Assembly: GCF_003105155.1 (NCBI RefSeq) | Contig: NZ_QETK01000002.1 | Span: 124,001 to 188,000, forward strand | Source of the DNA: Pseudomonas sp. SDI | Lineage (GTDB): Bacteria > Pseudomonadota > Gammaproteobacteria > Pseudomonadales > Pseudomonadaceae | Direction: 5' to 3' | DNA: 64,000 nucleotides | Shown: piece after piece, positions 16,550 through 26,361 of the stretch | Layout: each line of letters starts with the position of its first letter | Position numbering within the stretch: the stretch's first letter is position 1 | The notes under the pieces: generated by a model | The model's database searches: none | What the model saw: the letters and a program-made list of their open reading frames with translations, nothing else | What the model was told of the DNA's origin: nothing | Made by a program: the position numbers and the translations under genes

Positions 16550-18670
16550 GTGTTCTTTGGCCCTCCTCCTGCCCGCTCATTACTGCTGTTGACTGCTCTG
16601 TTCGGCGGCCAGGCCGTGGCCGACGATCTGTTCGTCGACAGCCAGGCCCTGCCCGAAGTACTCACCGCAACCCGGCTGAAACAGGCCCCCGCCGCCGTCC
16701 CCGGCAGCATGACCGTGCTCGACAGCGAACTGATCCGCGCCAGCGGCGCCCGCGACATCCCGGAACTGCTGCGCCTGGTGCCGGGCATGATGGTCGGCTA
16801 CGGCGCCGGCAACCAGCCCAGCGTCAATTACCACGGCAGCAATGCCAACGACGCCCGGCGCATGCAGGTGCTGATCGACGGTCGCTCGGTGTACCGCGCC
16901 GGCCTGGCCACGGTGGACTGGAGCGACATCCCCCTGGCAATGGAAGACATCGAGCGCATCGAAGTGTTCCGCGGGCCGAACACGGTCAGCTATGGCGCCA
17001 ATGCGCTGATGGCAGTGGTCAACATCCTCACCCGCAACCCGGCCGACAGCCACGGCACCCGACTCAAGGTGACCCGCGGCCAGCGTGGGATCAACGACTG
17101 GTACGCCAGCGAGGGCTTCGGCTGGGACGGTGGCGACCTGCGCCTGTCGCTGTCGGGCATGCAAGACGACGGTTTCGACGAGAACCGCAAGGGTCAGGAT
17201 TATCGCGACAGCCGCCGGCTGAGCCGGATCAGCCTGAGTGCCAGCCACAACCTGGCGCCGGAGCAGAGCCTGGACTGGCAGTTCAGCGCCAAGGAAGGCA
17301 CCGACCAGCGCCCGTACACCTACAAGCCGGTGTTCTACGGGGTTACCGCCGAAGGCTACAACTCCGACGTGGCGGCCAAGGACTACGCCGGTTCGGTGCG
17401 CTGGAACATCGACTTCAATCCGCAGCACAGCCTGTATGTGCAAGGCTCGGCGCAGCACTGGGACCGCCAGCAGGTGTGGCGCGCCTGCGACGCGGCAATC
17501 TCCTTCAGCCCCGAACTGACCCAACTGTGGCAGTTGAACCCGTGGTATGCCGAACAGCTGGCGCGCAACATTCGCATGGGTTTACCTCAGGGCACCGTAG
17601 GCACCGCACAGGAAACGAATCTGGCAAACGAGGTACTGAAGCAGTGGAACGAAGGCAAAGACCAGGAAGTGTGCGGCGACATTGACCAGAGCACCCGCGA
17701 GACCCGCTACGACCTGGAGATTCAGGACACCCTGAGCCTGAGCGACAACCTGCGCCTGCTCAGCGGCATCAATTACCGCTACGACCGCGCCGACTCGCAG
17801 ACCTACTTCAACGGCAGCCTCGACGACAGCACCTGGCGGCTGTTCGGCCAGCTCGAATGGCGGGCCGACGAGCACTGGATCATCCAGGGCGGAGCGATGT
17901 TCGAAGACTCGCAGTTGTCCGGCAGCTCACTGACCCCACGCCTGGCCGTGAACTACCTGATCACCCCGCGCCACGGTCTGCGCGCGGTGTACTCCGAGGC
18001 GGTGCGCTCGCCGGACATGTTCGAGAACAACGTCAACTGGAGCTACCGGGTCAACAACCTGAGCCCGACGGCATTCGGCCAGGACAGCGCCGAATACTTC
18101 GTCAAGACCCGCGGCCCCGGCAACCTCGACCAGGAGCGGATGCGCTCGCGCGAGCTGGGTTACAACGGCTATTTTGCCGAGGCCGACCTGACCGTCGACC
18201 TCAAGCTGTTTCATGACGAAATCAGCGCCATGGTCAGCGAGCCGCTGCGCAACAACCAATACATTGCCAGCAACAGCAACAAGGCCCGCTTCACCGGCAG
18301 CGAGGCCCAGGCCGACTGGCGCCTGAGCGCGGCCGACCGCTTGCGCCTGACCTACGCCTATGTCGACGCCTGGGCCAGCAACGCCGACGACCGTCGCCTG
18401 AGCGCGCGCAACAGCGGCTCGGCCGGCTGGCTACGCGACTGGGGCCAGGGCTGGTCGAGCGCACTGTTCTATTACGGCGCCGACGCCCTCAACGGCTACC
18501 GCTTCGAGCGCGCCGACCTGCGGCTGGCCAAGCGTATCAGCCTGCACCGCGCCAGCCTCGAACTGGCCGGCATGCTCCAGCAACGCCTGGACGACGAGCC
18601 CACCAGCAACCTCGACAACCTGTATGACAGCCGCCACGTGCTGTACTTCAGCGCGGAGCTGGAATTCTGA
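16550..18670 (+). CDS. TonB-dependent outer-membrane receptor, substrate unknown
   Basis: This 706-residue receptor starts at a GTG (16550) with AAGG 7 bases upstream. That start gives a clean signal peptide (LLLLTALFGGQAVA). The plug domain follows at about 35-150 (LTATRLKQAPAAVPGSMTVL, RMQVLIDGRSVY, RIEVFRGPNTVSYG). The rest is a 22-strand barrel ending in an aromatic residue (SAELEF). There is no N-terminal STN signalling domain and I found no convincing Fur box upstream. The stop overlaps the next gene (TGATG), which encodes a periplasmic binding-like protein, and then a hybrid kinase gene. This suggests that the receptor feeds a sensory branch rather than, or as well as, plain import. 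Confidence 0.88.
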   Translation: MFFGPPPARSLLLLTALFGGQAVADDLFVDSQALPEVLTATRLKQAPAAVPGSMTVLDSELIRASGARDIPELLRLVPGMMVGYGAGNQPSVNYHGSNANDARRMQVLIDGRSVYRAGLATVDWSDIPLAMEDIERIEVFRGPNTVSYGANALMAVVNILTRNPADSHGTRLKVTRGQRGINDWYASEGFGWDGGDLRLSLSGMQDDGFDENRKGQDYRDSRRLSRISLSASHNLAPEQSLDWQFSAKEGTDQRPYTYKPVFYGVTAEGYNSDVAAKDYAGSVRWNIDFNPQHSLYVQGSAQHWDRQQVWRACDAAISFSPELTQLWQLNPWYAEQLARNIRMGLPQGTVGTAQETNLANEVLKQWNEGKDQEVCGDIDQSTRETRYDLEIQDTLSLSDNLRLLSGINYRYDRADSQTYFNGSLDDSTWRLFGQLEWRADEHWIIQGGAMFEDSQLSGSSLTPRLAVNYLITPRHGLRAVYSEAVRSPDMFENNVNWSYRVNNLSPTAFGQDSAEYFVKTRGPGNLDQERMRSRELGYNGYFAEADLTVDLKLFHDEISAMVSEPLRNNQYIASNSNKARFTGSEAQADWRLSAADRLRLTYAYVDAWASNADDRRLSARNSGSAGWLRDWGQGWSSALFYYGADALNGYRFERADLRLAKRISLHRASLELAGMLQQRLDDEPTSNLDNLYDSRHVLYFSAELEF

Positions 18671-19563
18671 TGCGCTGGCTGCGGCGCTGGTGCTGGCTGC
18701 TGTTGCTATGGCCGCTGACTCCGCTGCTGGCGGGTGAAATCCTGCTCACCGGCAGCGAGGACAATGCCGGCGTGCACAGCTTCGTCAACGCCCTGAGCGC
18801 CCAGCGCCCGCACGATCAGGTGCGCTTCGTGAATACCCGCGACCTGCCGCGCCCGGCCAACCTCAAGGCCGACACGCGCCTGGTACTGCTCGACCTTGCC
18901 GCCCTGGACTGGCGCCTGGACGACAGCAGCGGACCACCGGCGCTGGTACTGCGCATCAGCCGGGTGCAGGCGGCGCAACGCCTGGGCACCCTGCGCCCGA
19001 CCTACCTCAGCTTGTTGTGGAGCGACCCGCCCCCAACCCGGCAACTGCACCTGGCCCATTACCTGCTGCCGACGGCGCGGCGTATCGGTGTGCTGTACAG
19101 CGAGCGCAGCAGCTTTCTGCTCGACGAGCTGCGCCGGGCCGCTACCCCACTAGGCCTGGAAATCGTCGCCCAGGCCTGGCCCGACAGCCGCGACAACCGC
19201 CCGTTGCAGACAGTGCTGAAAAACAGCGACGTACTACTCGGGCTGGACGACCCACAGTTGTACAACCCGAAAACCGCGAAGAATATTCTGCTCAGCAGCT
19301 ATGCCAGGCAGATGGCCCTGATCGGCCCCAGCGCCGGCTTCGTCAAGGCCGGCGGCCTGGCCAGCACCATGAGCGATCAAGACGACTGGCTGGTCGAACT
19401 CAACCGGTTGCTCGACCAGCCGCCGGGCAAATGGCCGCGGACGTTTTACCCCAAGCGCTTCAGCGTGGTCGGCAACCAGCAGGTGGCCCGCGCCCTGGGC
19501 ATTGAAGCCATCGACCCGGCAGCCGCCGCACAGGCCGTGGCCGCAGGAGAACCGCCCCCATGA
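18670..19563 (+). CDS. Periplasmic ABC-substrate-binding-like protein (ABC_sub_bind fold)
   Basis: A 297-residue protein. The signal peptide is at about 1-21 ([16 protein letters not shown]). The body resembles the ABC_sub_bind (DUF534) periplasmic-binding fold, seen in the [10 protein letters not shown] and [19 protein letters not shown] segments and the closing helix. No permease or ATPase gene accompanies it. It is translationally coupled at both ends: TGATG with the receptor and a 4-base overlap with the hybrid kinase. Position suggests that it carries the receptor's ligand state to the kinase's periplasmic domain. That role is inferred; it could equally be a non-binding structural partner. 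Confidence 0.78.
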   Translation: MRWLRRWCWLLLLWPLTPLLAGEILLTGSEDNAGVHSFVNALSAQRPHDQVRFVNTRDLPRPANLKADTRLVLLDLAALDWRLDDSSGPPALVLRISRVQAAQRLGTLRPTYLSLLWSDPPPTRQLHLAHYLLPTARRIGVLYSERSSFLLDELRRAATPLGLEIVAQAWPDSRDNRPLQTVLKNSDVLLGLDDPQLYNPKTAKNILLSSYARQMALIGPSAGFVKAGGLASTMSDQDDWLVELNRLLDQPPGKWPRTFYPKRFSVVGNQQVARALGIEAIDPAAAAQAVAAGEPPP

Positions 19564-21485
19564 GACGTCTGAGCTGGGACATTCATACCCGCACCCAGAT
19601 CATCAGCCTCGGCCCGGCCCTGCTGCTGACGCTGCTGCTGATCAGTTTCTTCACCTTCGTGCGGATTCAGGACCTGCGCCAGGAGCTCAATCACACGGGC
19701 CAACTGATCGCTAATCAATTGGCGCCGGCCTCGGAGTACGGGGTGATTTCCGGCAACGACGAGGTGCTGGAAAGCCTGATGCGCGCAACACTGAGCATTC
19801 CGCACGTGCGCTTCCTCGAAGTACAGGACAACGCCAATCACATTCTGGCCTACGTCGAGCAGCCCGATGAGCACGACAACCGCGCGCAACAGGTGGAAGT
19901 GTTTCAGGCGCCGATCCGCCTGCAGCGCATTCGCCTCGACAACGATTTCCTGCAGAACGGCAGCCCGCCGGGCATTGCCACCGGCGACGACTACCTGGGG
20001 CGGGTGATCGTTGGCATGTCCGACGACGCCTTCAGCCAGCGCCAGCAGGAAATCGTCATCAAGGCCGCGATCCTCGCGCTGTTCGCGCTGATCTTCACCT
20101 TCCTCCTCGCCCGCCGCCTGGCACGCAGCCTGGCGACCCCGATCGCCGACATGGGCACGGCGGTAAAGGCCATCCAGAAAGGCGACTTCAATGCGCCGCT
20201 GCCGGTGGTCGACGACAGCGAACTGGGCCACCTGGCCCGCCACATCAACAACCTCGCCAGCGCCCTGGCCCAGGCCAGCAGCGAACAGCAACAGGCCATG
20301 GCGCAGCTGATTCAGGCGCGTGAGGAAGCCGAGCAGGCGAACAAGGCCAAATCGGACTTCCTGGCGATGATGAGCCATGAACTGCGTACGCCCATGAACG
20401 GCGTGCTGGGCATGCTGCAATTGCTGCAAACCACCGAATTGAGCGAGGAGCAGGCCGAATACACGGCGGTCGCCAGCGAGTCGACCGGGCACTTGCTCAA
20501 GGTGATCAACGACATCCTCGATTTCTCCCGGATCGAGCGCACCACGCTGGAACTGGAGCACATCGAATTCAACCTCGCCGAACTGATCGGCAGTTGCGCC
20601 CAGGCCTTCCAGCACATTGCCCAACAACGCCAGTTGGCCCTGGAACTGGCCATGCCGCCGGGCATGGGACAGTTGCAGGTGATCGGCGACCCGACGCGGA
20701 TCCGCCAGGTACTGGTGAACCTGATCGGCAACGCGCTGAAATTCACCGAGCACGGCAGCGTGTATATAGAGCCGCGCTGGCAGGTGCTCGACCGTCAGCT
20801 GATCTGGTTCAGTTGTGCGGTACGCGATACCGGCATCGGTATCGACAGTGCGCGCCTGGAAACCATGTTCGTCGCCTTCCAGCAGGCCGACAGCTCGATT
20901 TCGCGCCGCTACGGTGGTACCGGGCTGGGTCTGTCGATTGCGCGCAACCTGGCCGAGCGGATGGGCGGCACCCTGCGCGCAGAAAGCCGCGAGGGCCAAG
21001 GCTCGACCTTCACCCTGGAAATGCCGCTGGGCCTGTGTGCGCAGCCGGTCACGGCGCTGCCGGCGCATCACCCTGCCACACTCACCGCCGGTCAGGGCCG
21101 CTGCATCCTGCTGGTGGAAGACAACCCGGTGAACCAGACCGTGATCCAGGCCATGTTGCGCAGCCTGGGCTTTGAGGTGTGCGTGGCGGGCGACGGCCTG
21201 CAGGCGGTGCGCGAAGCTTCGCGGCAGCGCTTCGTTGCCGCGCTGATGGACTGCCGGCTGCCGCTGATCGACGGCTATGAGGCCACCCGGCGGATCCGCC
21301 AGATTCCCCTGGCCGCCGGCCTGCCGATCATCGCGCTGACCGCCAATGCCTTGCAGGGCGACCGCGAACGCTGCCTGGACGCCGGCATGAACGACTACCT
21401 GGCGAAGCCGTTCAAACGCACTGATCTACAGCAAATTCTGCAACGCTGGCTGCCCGGCGAGTCATCTGCGACTGGCGATAATTGA
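19560..21485 (+). CDS. Hybrid histidine kinase, PA1611-like
   Basis: A 641-residue inner-membrane kinase. TM1 is at about 14-34, a periplasmic domain of about 125 residues follows, TM2 is at about 165-187, and then HAMP (about 187-240). HisKA carries [20 protein letters not shown] with His at about 273. HATPase has the N, G1 and G2 boxes ([26 protein letters not shown]), and the C-terminal receiver has Asp at about 564 in [13 protein letters not shown]. All catalytic residues are present. The place next to fabA matches P. aeruginosa PA1611, known to bind RetS and to feed HptB, linking it to the Gac/Rsm switch. An Hpt partner is not in the window. Confidence 0.9.
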   Translation: MRRLSWDIHTRTQIISLGPALLLTLLLISFFTFVRIQDLRQELNHTGQLIANQLAPASEYGVISGNDEVLESLMRATLSIPHVRFLEVQDNANHILAYVEQPDEHDNRAQQVEVFQAPIRLQRIRLDNDFLQNGSPPGIATGDDYLGRVIVGMSDDAFSQRQQEIVIKAAILALFALIFTFLLARRLARSLATPIADMGTAVKAIQKGDFNAPLPVVDDSELGHLARHINNLASALAQASSEQQQAMAQLIQAREEAEQANKAKSDFLAMMSHELRTPMNGVLGMLQLLQTTELSEEQAEYTAVASESTGHLLKVINDILDFSRIERTTLELEHIEFNLAELIGSCAQAFQHIAQQRQLALELAMPPGMGQLQVIGDPTRIRQVLVNLIGNALKFTEHGSVYIEPRWQVLDRQLIWFSCAVRDTGIGIDSARLETMFVAFQQADSSISRRYGGTGLGLSIARNLAERMGGTLRAESREGQGSTFTLEMPLGLCAQPVTALPAHHPATLTAGQGRCILLVEDNPVNQTVIQAMLRSLGFEVCVAGDGLQAVREASRQRFVAALMDCRLPLIDGYEATRRIRQIPLAAGLPIIALTANALQGDRERCLDAGMNDYLAKPFKRTDLQQILQRWLPGESSATGDN

Positions 21486-21545
21486 TAAATTACGGCAGTC
21501 TTAGGGACTGAACCGGGCCCTTGGCGGGCTTGTCGGAAAAATTTC

Positions 21546-21563
21546 AGTGCACAAGTGTACATT
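21546..21563. promoter_or_regulatory. Candidate FabR/DesT-like operator upstream of fabA
   Basis: The 18-base imperfect palindrome AGTGCACAAGTGTACATT has half-sites that agree at 6 of 8 positions. It resembles the TetR-type operators of unsaturated-fatty-acid regulators (DesT in P. aeruginosa, FabR in enterics), which control fabAB. It lies 132 bases before the fabA ATG. The assignment is by resemblance only. Confidence 0.4.
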
Positions 21564-21694
21564 CTCGTCTCCTGTGCTGTGACTTTCACTACAACGCAAT
21601 AGTCTATGTGTAGGCTGCCGCCCCAAGCCAAACGCTTTTGGGGACGGTCGGGAAGATTTGCCCCCTGCCGCACGGGGACTATTGAGGAGCTCGC

Positions 21695-22210
21695 ATGACC
21701 AAACAAAACGCCTTTACTCGGGAAGACCTGCTGCGCTGCAGTCGCGGTGAGCTGTTCGGCCCAGGTAACGCGCAACTGCCCGCCCCGAACATGCTGATGG
21801 TGGATCGCATCACCCATATCAGTGCCGAGGGCGGCAAGTACGGCAAAGGTGAATTGGTCGCCGAGCTGGATATCAATCCAGACCTGTGGTTCTTCGCCTG
21901 CCACTTCGAAGGCGATCCCGTGATGCCGGGTTGCCTGGGCCTCGACGCCATGTGGCAGTTGGTCGGCTTCTTCCTCGGCTGGCAAGGCCTGCCGGGTCGC
22001 GGTCGCGCCCTGGGTTCGGGCGAGGTCAAGTTCTTTGGCCAGGTACTGCCTAGCGCCAAGAACGTCACGTACAACATCCATATCAAGCGCGTCCTGAAGG
22101 GCAAGCTGAACATGGCCATCGCCGATGGTTCGGTCAGTGTCGACGGTCGCGAGATCTACACCGCCGAAGGCCTCCGGGTCGGCGTATTCACCTCCACTGA
22201 CAATTTCTAA
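21695..22210 (+). CDS. fabA: 3-hydroxydecanoyl-ACP dehydratase/isomerase FabA
   Basis: FabA dehydrates 3-hydroxydecanoyl-ACP and isomerises trans-2 to cis-3-decenoyl-ACP, the branch point to unsaturated fatty acids. The 171 residues match the usual length. The catalytic His is in [15 protein letters not shown] at about residue 70, and the Asp region is [16 protein letters not shown] precedes the ATG. fabB follows after 11 bases, the standard fabAB operon. Cytoplasmic homodimer. Confidence 0.97.
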   Translation: MTKQNAFTREDLLRCSRGELFGPGNAQLPAPNMLMVDRITHISAEGGKYGKGELVAELDINPDLWFFACHFEGDPVMPGCLGLDAMWQLVGFFLGWQGLPGRGRALGSGEVKFFGQVLPSAKNVTYNIHIKRVLKGKLNMAIADGSVSVDGREIYTAEGLRVGVFTSTDNF

Positions 22211-22221
22211 GGGTTATTCGC

Positions 22222-23442
22222 ATGCGCCGCGTCGTAATCACTGGTCTGGGCATCGTTTCGTGCCTGGGCAATGACAAAGAGACCGTCACCGAAAACCTGC
22301 GCAAAAGCCGTCCGGGCATTCGTTTCAACCCGGAATACAAGGAAATGGGGCTGCGCAGCCAGGTTTCCGGCTCCATCGACCTGAACCTCGAAGAGCTGAT
22401 CGACCGCAAGGTCTATCGCTTCGTCGGTCACGCGGCTGCCTATGCCTACCTGGCCATGGCCGACGCCATCAAGGATTCCGGCCTGACCGAGGAGCAGGTA
22501 TCCAACCCGCGTACCGGCCTGATCGCCGGCTCCGGCGGCGCCTCGACCCTGAACCAGATGGAAGCGCTGGATATCCTGCGCGAAAAAGGCGTCAAGCGCG
22601 TTGGTCCGTACCGTGTTACCCGGACCATGAGCAGCACCGTTTCCGCGTGCCTGGCCACCCCGTTCAAGATCAAGGGCCTGAACTACTCCATCGCCTCGGC
22701 ATGCGCCACCAGCGCACACTGCATCGGGACCGCGATGGAGCAGATCCAGATGGGCAAGCAGGACGTGGTCTTCGCTGGCGGCGGTGAAGAAGAACACTGG
22801 AGCCAGTCGTTCCTGTTCGACGCCATGGGCGCCTTGTCCAGCAAACGCAATGACACCCCGGAAAAAGCCTCGCGCGCCTACGATGCCGACCGTGACGGTT
22901 TCGTCATCGCTGGCGGTGGCGGCATGGTGGTGGTCGAGGAGCTGGAACACGCACTGGCCCGTGGCGCGAAAATCTACGCGGAAATCGTTGGCTACGGCGC
23001 GACTTCCGACGGTTACGACATGGTTGCCCCGAGTGGCGAAGGCGCGATCCGCTGCATGCAGCAGGCGCTGTCCACCGTCGACACCCCGATCGACTACCTG
23101 AACACCCACGGTACCTCGACGCCGGTTGGCGACGTAGCCGAGATGAAAGGTGTGCGTGAAGTGTTCGGCGACAAGGCCCCGGCCATCAGCTCGACCAAGA
23201 GCCTGTCGGGCCACTCGCTGGGCGCTGCCGGCGTTCACGAAGCGATCTACTGCATGCTGATGATGGAAGGCAACTTCATTGCCGGTTCCGCCAACATCGA
23301 CGAGCTGGATCCGGAAGTGGCAGACCTGCCGGTTCTGCGTGAAACCCGCGAAAACGCCAAGATCGATACCGTGATGAGCAACAGCTTCGGTTTCGGCGGC
23401 ACCAACGCCACCCTGGTGCTCAAGCGCTGGCAAGGCAAGTAA
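22222..23442 (+). CDS. fabB: 3-oxoacyl-ACP synthase I FabB
   Basis: FabB elongates the cis-3-decenoyl-ACP made by FabA and is needed for unsaturated fatty acids. The 406 residues carry the Cys-His-His triad: Cys in SACATSAHC, His in [11 protein letters not shown] and His in [11 protein letters not shown]. The glycine-rich C-terminus ([14 protein letters not shown]) is intact. It is the last gene of the operon and is followed by a strong rho-independent terminator. Confidence 0.97.
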   Translation: MRRVVITGLGIVSCLGNDKETVTENLRKSRPGIRFNPEYKEMGLRSQVSGSIDLNLEELIDRKVYRFVGHAAAYAYLAMADAIKDSGLTEEQVSNPRTGLIAGSGGASTLNQMEALDILREKGVKRVGPYRVTRTMSSTVSACLATPFKIKGLNYSIASACATSAHCIGTAMEQIQMGKQDVVFAGGGEEEHWSQSFLFDAMGALSSKRNDTPEKASRAYDADRDGFVIAGGGGMVVVEELEHALARGAKIYAEIVGYGATSDGYDMVAPSGEGAIRCMQQALSTVDTPIDYLNTHGTSTPVGDVAEMKGVREVFGDKAPAISSTKSLSGHSLGAAGVHEAIYCMLMMEGNFIAGSANIDELDPEVADLPVLRETRENAKIDTVMSNSFGFGGTNATLVLKRWQGK

Positions 23443-23461
23443 GGGGTCAAACCCTTACCGC

Positions 23462-23492
23462 AAAAACGCCCCGACTGGTTCGGGGCGTTTTT
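23462..23492 (+). terminator. Rho-independent terminator after fabB
   Basis: The stem CGCCCCGA/TTCGGGGCG with loop CTGG is flanked by A and T runs and begins 20 bases after the fabB stop. Confidence 0.92.
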
Positions 23493-23512
23493 GTGTGTGC
23501 CACGTAATTTTG

Positions 23513-23531
23513 GGGGCCGCTGTGCGGCCCC
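23513..23531 (-). terminator. Hairpin after the chemoreceptor gene
   Basis: A perfect 8-base stem (GGGGCCGC/GCGGCCCC) with a 3-base loop lies just past the chemoreceptor stop. It has no T-run, so intrinsic termination is uncertain. It lies between two convergent genes. Confidence 0.4.
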
Positions 23532-23532
23532 A

Positions 23533-25158
23533 CTACACCGAAAACCGCCCCACCAATGTATTCAACTCAATCGCCAACTGCGACAACGCCTGGCTCGCCG
23601 CGCTGGTCTGGTTCGCCCCGGCCGAACTCTGCAAGGCCAGGTCGCGAATATTGGTCAGATTACGGTCTACCTCCCGCGCCACCTGCGCCTGCTGCTCCGA
23701 AGCACTGGCGATCACCAGGTTGCGTTCATTGATCAGACTGATCGCACTGGCAATCTCTTCCAGCGCCGCCCCGGCCGCATGCGCCCCCTCCAACGTGCCG
23801 CGAGCGCGCTGGTTGGTTTGCTGCATGCCGTCCACCGCACGGTCGGTGCCCTGTTGGATACCGTCGATCATCTGCTCGATTTCCCGCGTCGACTGCTGCG
23901 TGCGATGGGCCAACGCCCGCACCTCGTCCGCCACCACGGCAAACCCTCGCCCGGCATCCCCGGCCCGCGCCGCCTCGATGGCCGCATTCAATGCCAACAG
24001 GTTGGTCTGCTCGGCAATCGCGCCGATCACATCCAGCACCTTGGTAATCCCGTGCACCTGCTGCGCCAGTTGCCCCACCTCTTCGGCGTTGGCCGTCACC
24101 CCTGCCGCCAGCGCCTCGATCGAGGTGACGGTCATGCGCACCTGCTCACGCCCCTGACGGGCAATCCGGTCAGACTCACGCGATGCCTCGGACGTCGCCA
24201 CTGCATTGCTGGCAACCTCCTCCACCGCCGCGGTCATCTGGTTCACGGCGGTCGCTGCCTGCTCGATTTCCTGGGTCTGCTGATGCAGGCCGCGAGTGGC
24301 ATCCTCAGTCACCGCACTGAGTTCCTCGGACGCCGACGCCAACTGGTTAGAGGAGTCGGAGATGCGCCCGATGGTATCGCGCAGGCTCTGCTGCATCTGT
24401 TTCAGCGCGGCCAACAGGCGCGCCGGCTCATCCTTGCCGTGAATGCTGATCTGCGGTGTCAGATCGCCGGTGGCCACCACTTCGGCCACCGACAGCGACT
24501 GCGCCAGCGGCCGCACGATGCTGCGGGTCAAGGTCAGGGCCAGGACCGCAGTCAAGACCAGCGCCGCCACCAGCAAACCGACCACCCATACCCGCGCACG
24601 GCCATACACCGCCTCGGACTGATCGGTAGCGCTATTGGCATGGCGATTATTCAGGGCGATCAATTCGTTCAGGCTGGCCGTGAGCTGATCGGCCAACTGA
24701 TTCATTTCGCCATTGACCAGAGCGATGGCCGACTCGACGTCATGCCGGGCCGACAGCTCCACCACCTGGGCCTGCAACGCCAGGTAATGCTTTTCCTGGG
24801 CCAGGTAGCGGTCGAACAGCGTTTGCTCCTCGGGCAGCACGATCAGCGCCTGGTAGGCCTGCTGCGCGTTGCCCAGGCCGGCCTTGATCTCGTCGATGCG
24901 CGCCTTGTTCTGCTGCAACGCCGCCGGGTCGCGGTTGACCAGCAAGCGCAGGGTCAACGCGCGAATACGCAACATGTCCTGGCTCATCTGCCCTACCGAG
25001 ATGATGCTGGGCAACCAGTTGCTGTCGACCTCCTGAGCCTGCTGGCGCATGCTGGTCATCTGCATCAGCGCAAAACTGCCCAAAGCCACCACCAGTAGCG
25101 CCACCAGGCCAAACCCCAAGCCTGCGCGTGGCGCTATGTTCAAGCTTCTCAGACTCAT
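23533..25158 (-). CDS. Methyl-accepting chemotaxis protein with four-helix-bundle sensor
   Basis: A transmembrane chemoreceptor of 541 residues. TM1 is at about 12-32, a helical periplasmic sensor of about 155 residues (4HB type) follows, then TM2 at about 190-212, HAMP, and the methylation and signalling helices with the tip [20 protein letters not shown]. The ATG at 25158 has AGGAA just upstream; the open frame extends to 25260 but without family resemblance. The ligand cannot be predicted from this domain class. It signals to CheA/CheW, which are not in the window. It appears to be a single-gene unit. Confidence 0.93.
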   Translation of the reverse strand: MSLRSLNIAPRAGLGFGLVALLVVALGSFALMQMTSMRQQAQEVDSNWLPSIISVGQMSQDMLRIRALTLRLLVNRDPAALQQNKARIDEIKAGLGNAQQAYQALIVLPEEQTLFDRYLAQEKHYLALQAQVVELSARHDVESAIALVNGEMNQLADQLTASLNELIALNNRHANSATDQSEAVYGRARVWVVGLLVAALVLTAVLALTLTRSIVRPLAQSLSVAEVVATGDLTPQISIHGKDEPARLLAALKQMQQSLRDTIGRISDSSNQLASASEELSAVTEDATRGLHQQTQEIEQAATAVNQMTAAVEEVASNAVATSEASRESDRIARQGREQVRMTVTSIEALAAGVTANAEEVGQLAQQVHGITKVLDVIGAIAEQTNLLALNAAIEAARAGDAGRGFAVVADEVRALAHRTQQSTREIEQMIDGIQQGTDRAVDGMQQTNQRARGTLEGAHAAGAALEEIASAISLINERNLVIASASEQQAQVAREVDRNLTNIRDLALQSSAGANQTSAASQALSQLAIELNTLVGRFSV

Positions 25159-25297
25159 CTTCCGGTTCCTTCCAAAAGCGCTGCATCGGTCATGCAGCAG
25201 ACCTGCTTTAGAAGGTATCGGCCCTCGCAAAATTTGCGTAAGACCAAAAGCTGATATCAAACCGGCTTATGATTGCGACGCTGATGTCGAGATGCCA

Positions 25298-25762
25298 TCA
25301 ACGCACGGTAAATCGCTGCTCGGCCAGCAGGCGATCCCCCTGGAACACCATGAAATGCCATTGTCCGGGCACCACGTCATGGCTTTCGGTGAATTCGTAG
25401 GCCATGACGTCCAGCGCAGCACCCGGTACCAGCTTCTGCACCACTTCGAACTTGTCATGACGCTTGCCGTCCGGGGTAACCACCCCCGGAGTGAAGTACA
25501 GCAGGGTCAGCGGCGTGTCTTCGGCCACCTTGCCCTCCAGCTTGTAACGCATGCCGAACTTGCTACCCAGCTTCGCCGGGACCTGATCGGTATGCTGGAT
25601 GTTCTGCCCGGCCTGGGCCAGGATCCGCTCACCGGGCTGGAACTCCTGATGGCGATTTTCAAACAGGCCAAACTCGACCGGCCCCTGCACCCGTACCTCG
25701 GCCGCAGCCGTACCCCACAGCAACATCAGCGCAGCCAGCGCGCCCGCACGACGAATCAACAT
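25298..25762 (-). CDS. DUF3859 protein, exported
   Basis: A 154-residue protein from the ATG at 25762, which has GGGAGAG upstream; the frame extends five codons further to 25777. It has a signal peptide (LAALMLLWGTAAA) and a small beta-rich body resembling DUF3859, ending VPGQWHFMVFQGDRLLAEQRF. It is predicted periplasmic and its function is unknown. It is 139 bases from the chemoreceptor on the same strand; no functional link is visible. Confidence 0.8.
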   Translation of the reverse strand: MLIRRAGALAALMLLWGTAAAEVRVQGPVEFGLFENRHQEFQPGERILAQAGQNIQHTDQVPAKLGSKFGMRYKLEGKVAEDTPLTLLYFTPGVVTPDGKRHDKFEVVQKLVPGAALDVMAYEFTESHDVVPGQWHFMVFQGDRLLAEQRFTVR

Positions 25763-25831
25763 ACCGCTCTCCCTCACGATGGATGGCGGCAGGCTATGTG
25801 GCTTGCGTGACAGGCTGATGACAGTTTCGAT

Positions 25832-26264
25832 TCAGCGGGCCTTGGGCAGCACCGCTAGGAAGTTGTCCTTGGCGACCTTCTCCGCCACAGCGGCCGGCAA
25901 GGCATCGAGAAACGGCTGGAAACCGTGCAATTGTTCGCCCAGGCTGGCGAACTTGCCGACCACGGCGGAGCCCAGCATGAAGCGCGATTGTTGGCCCGCG
26001 GCGCGTCACCGCTGGTCAGCGCAGTCAGGTCATTGTGGCGGGGAAGCACCTCACCGATGCCCTGCCACAAGCCCGGGTGAAGTCCGAGCATGCGCTCGAT
26101 ATGCGTCACGGCATTCTTGTCCAGCGGATTGAAGCCGGTGAGGAATGGTTGAAAGCGCTTGCGCTGCTCGACCGGCAGATTTCCCAGTGCGGCGGCTACA
26201 TACAGGTCGGCGGCACTGCCAATCCCCCCGTCACCAGCGGACAACCCAACGCCTTGGCAAACAT
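25832..26264 (-). pseudogene. Degenerate amidohydrolase (internal deletion and frameshifts)
   Basis: Two pieces of one metal-dependent hydrolase family are present in different frames. The first (frame of 26244-25990) has RKRFQPFLTGFNPLDKNAV, then GIGEVLPRHNDLTALTSGD and APRANN. The second (ending at the TGA 25832-25834) has RFMLGSAVVGKFASLG and AVAEKVAKDNFLAVLP, the usual C-terminal end. The central part, roughly 100-150 residues of barrel with the metal ligands, is missing at about 25985. An ATG at 26264 with an AGGAGG ribosome site reads only 22 codons before a stop, so the 5' end is also shifted. Not expected to be functional. Confidence 0.72.
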
Positions 26265-26361
26265 CGTCGCCTCCTGTGCCATTCAGACAGGGTCGACCGG
26301 TCGGCGCGGCGCCGGGTTCAGGTTATGCTTGCAGCATTGCGAATCCGGCCTGGAGCCTGCC

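Noticed and set aside
14857..17685. A 942-codon plus-strand frame across sixA, gpsA and the receptor gene
   Set aside because: It crosses genes on both strands and its translation resembles no family; a GC-driven shadow.
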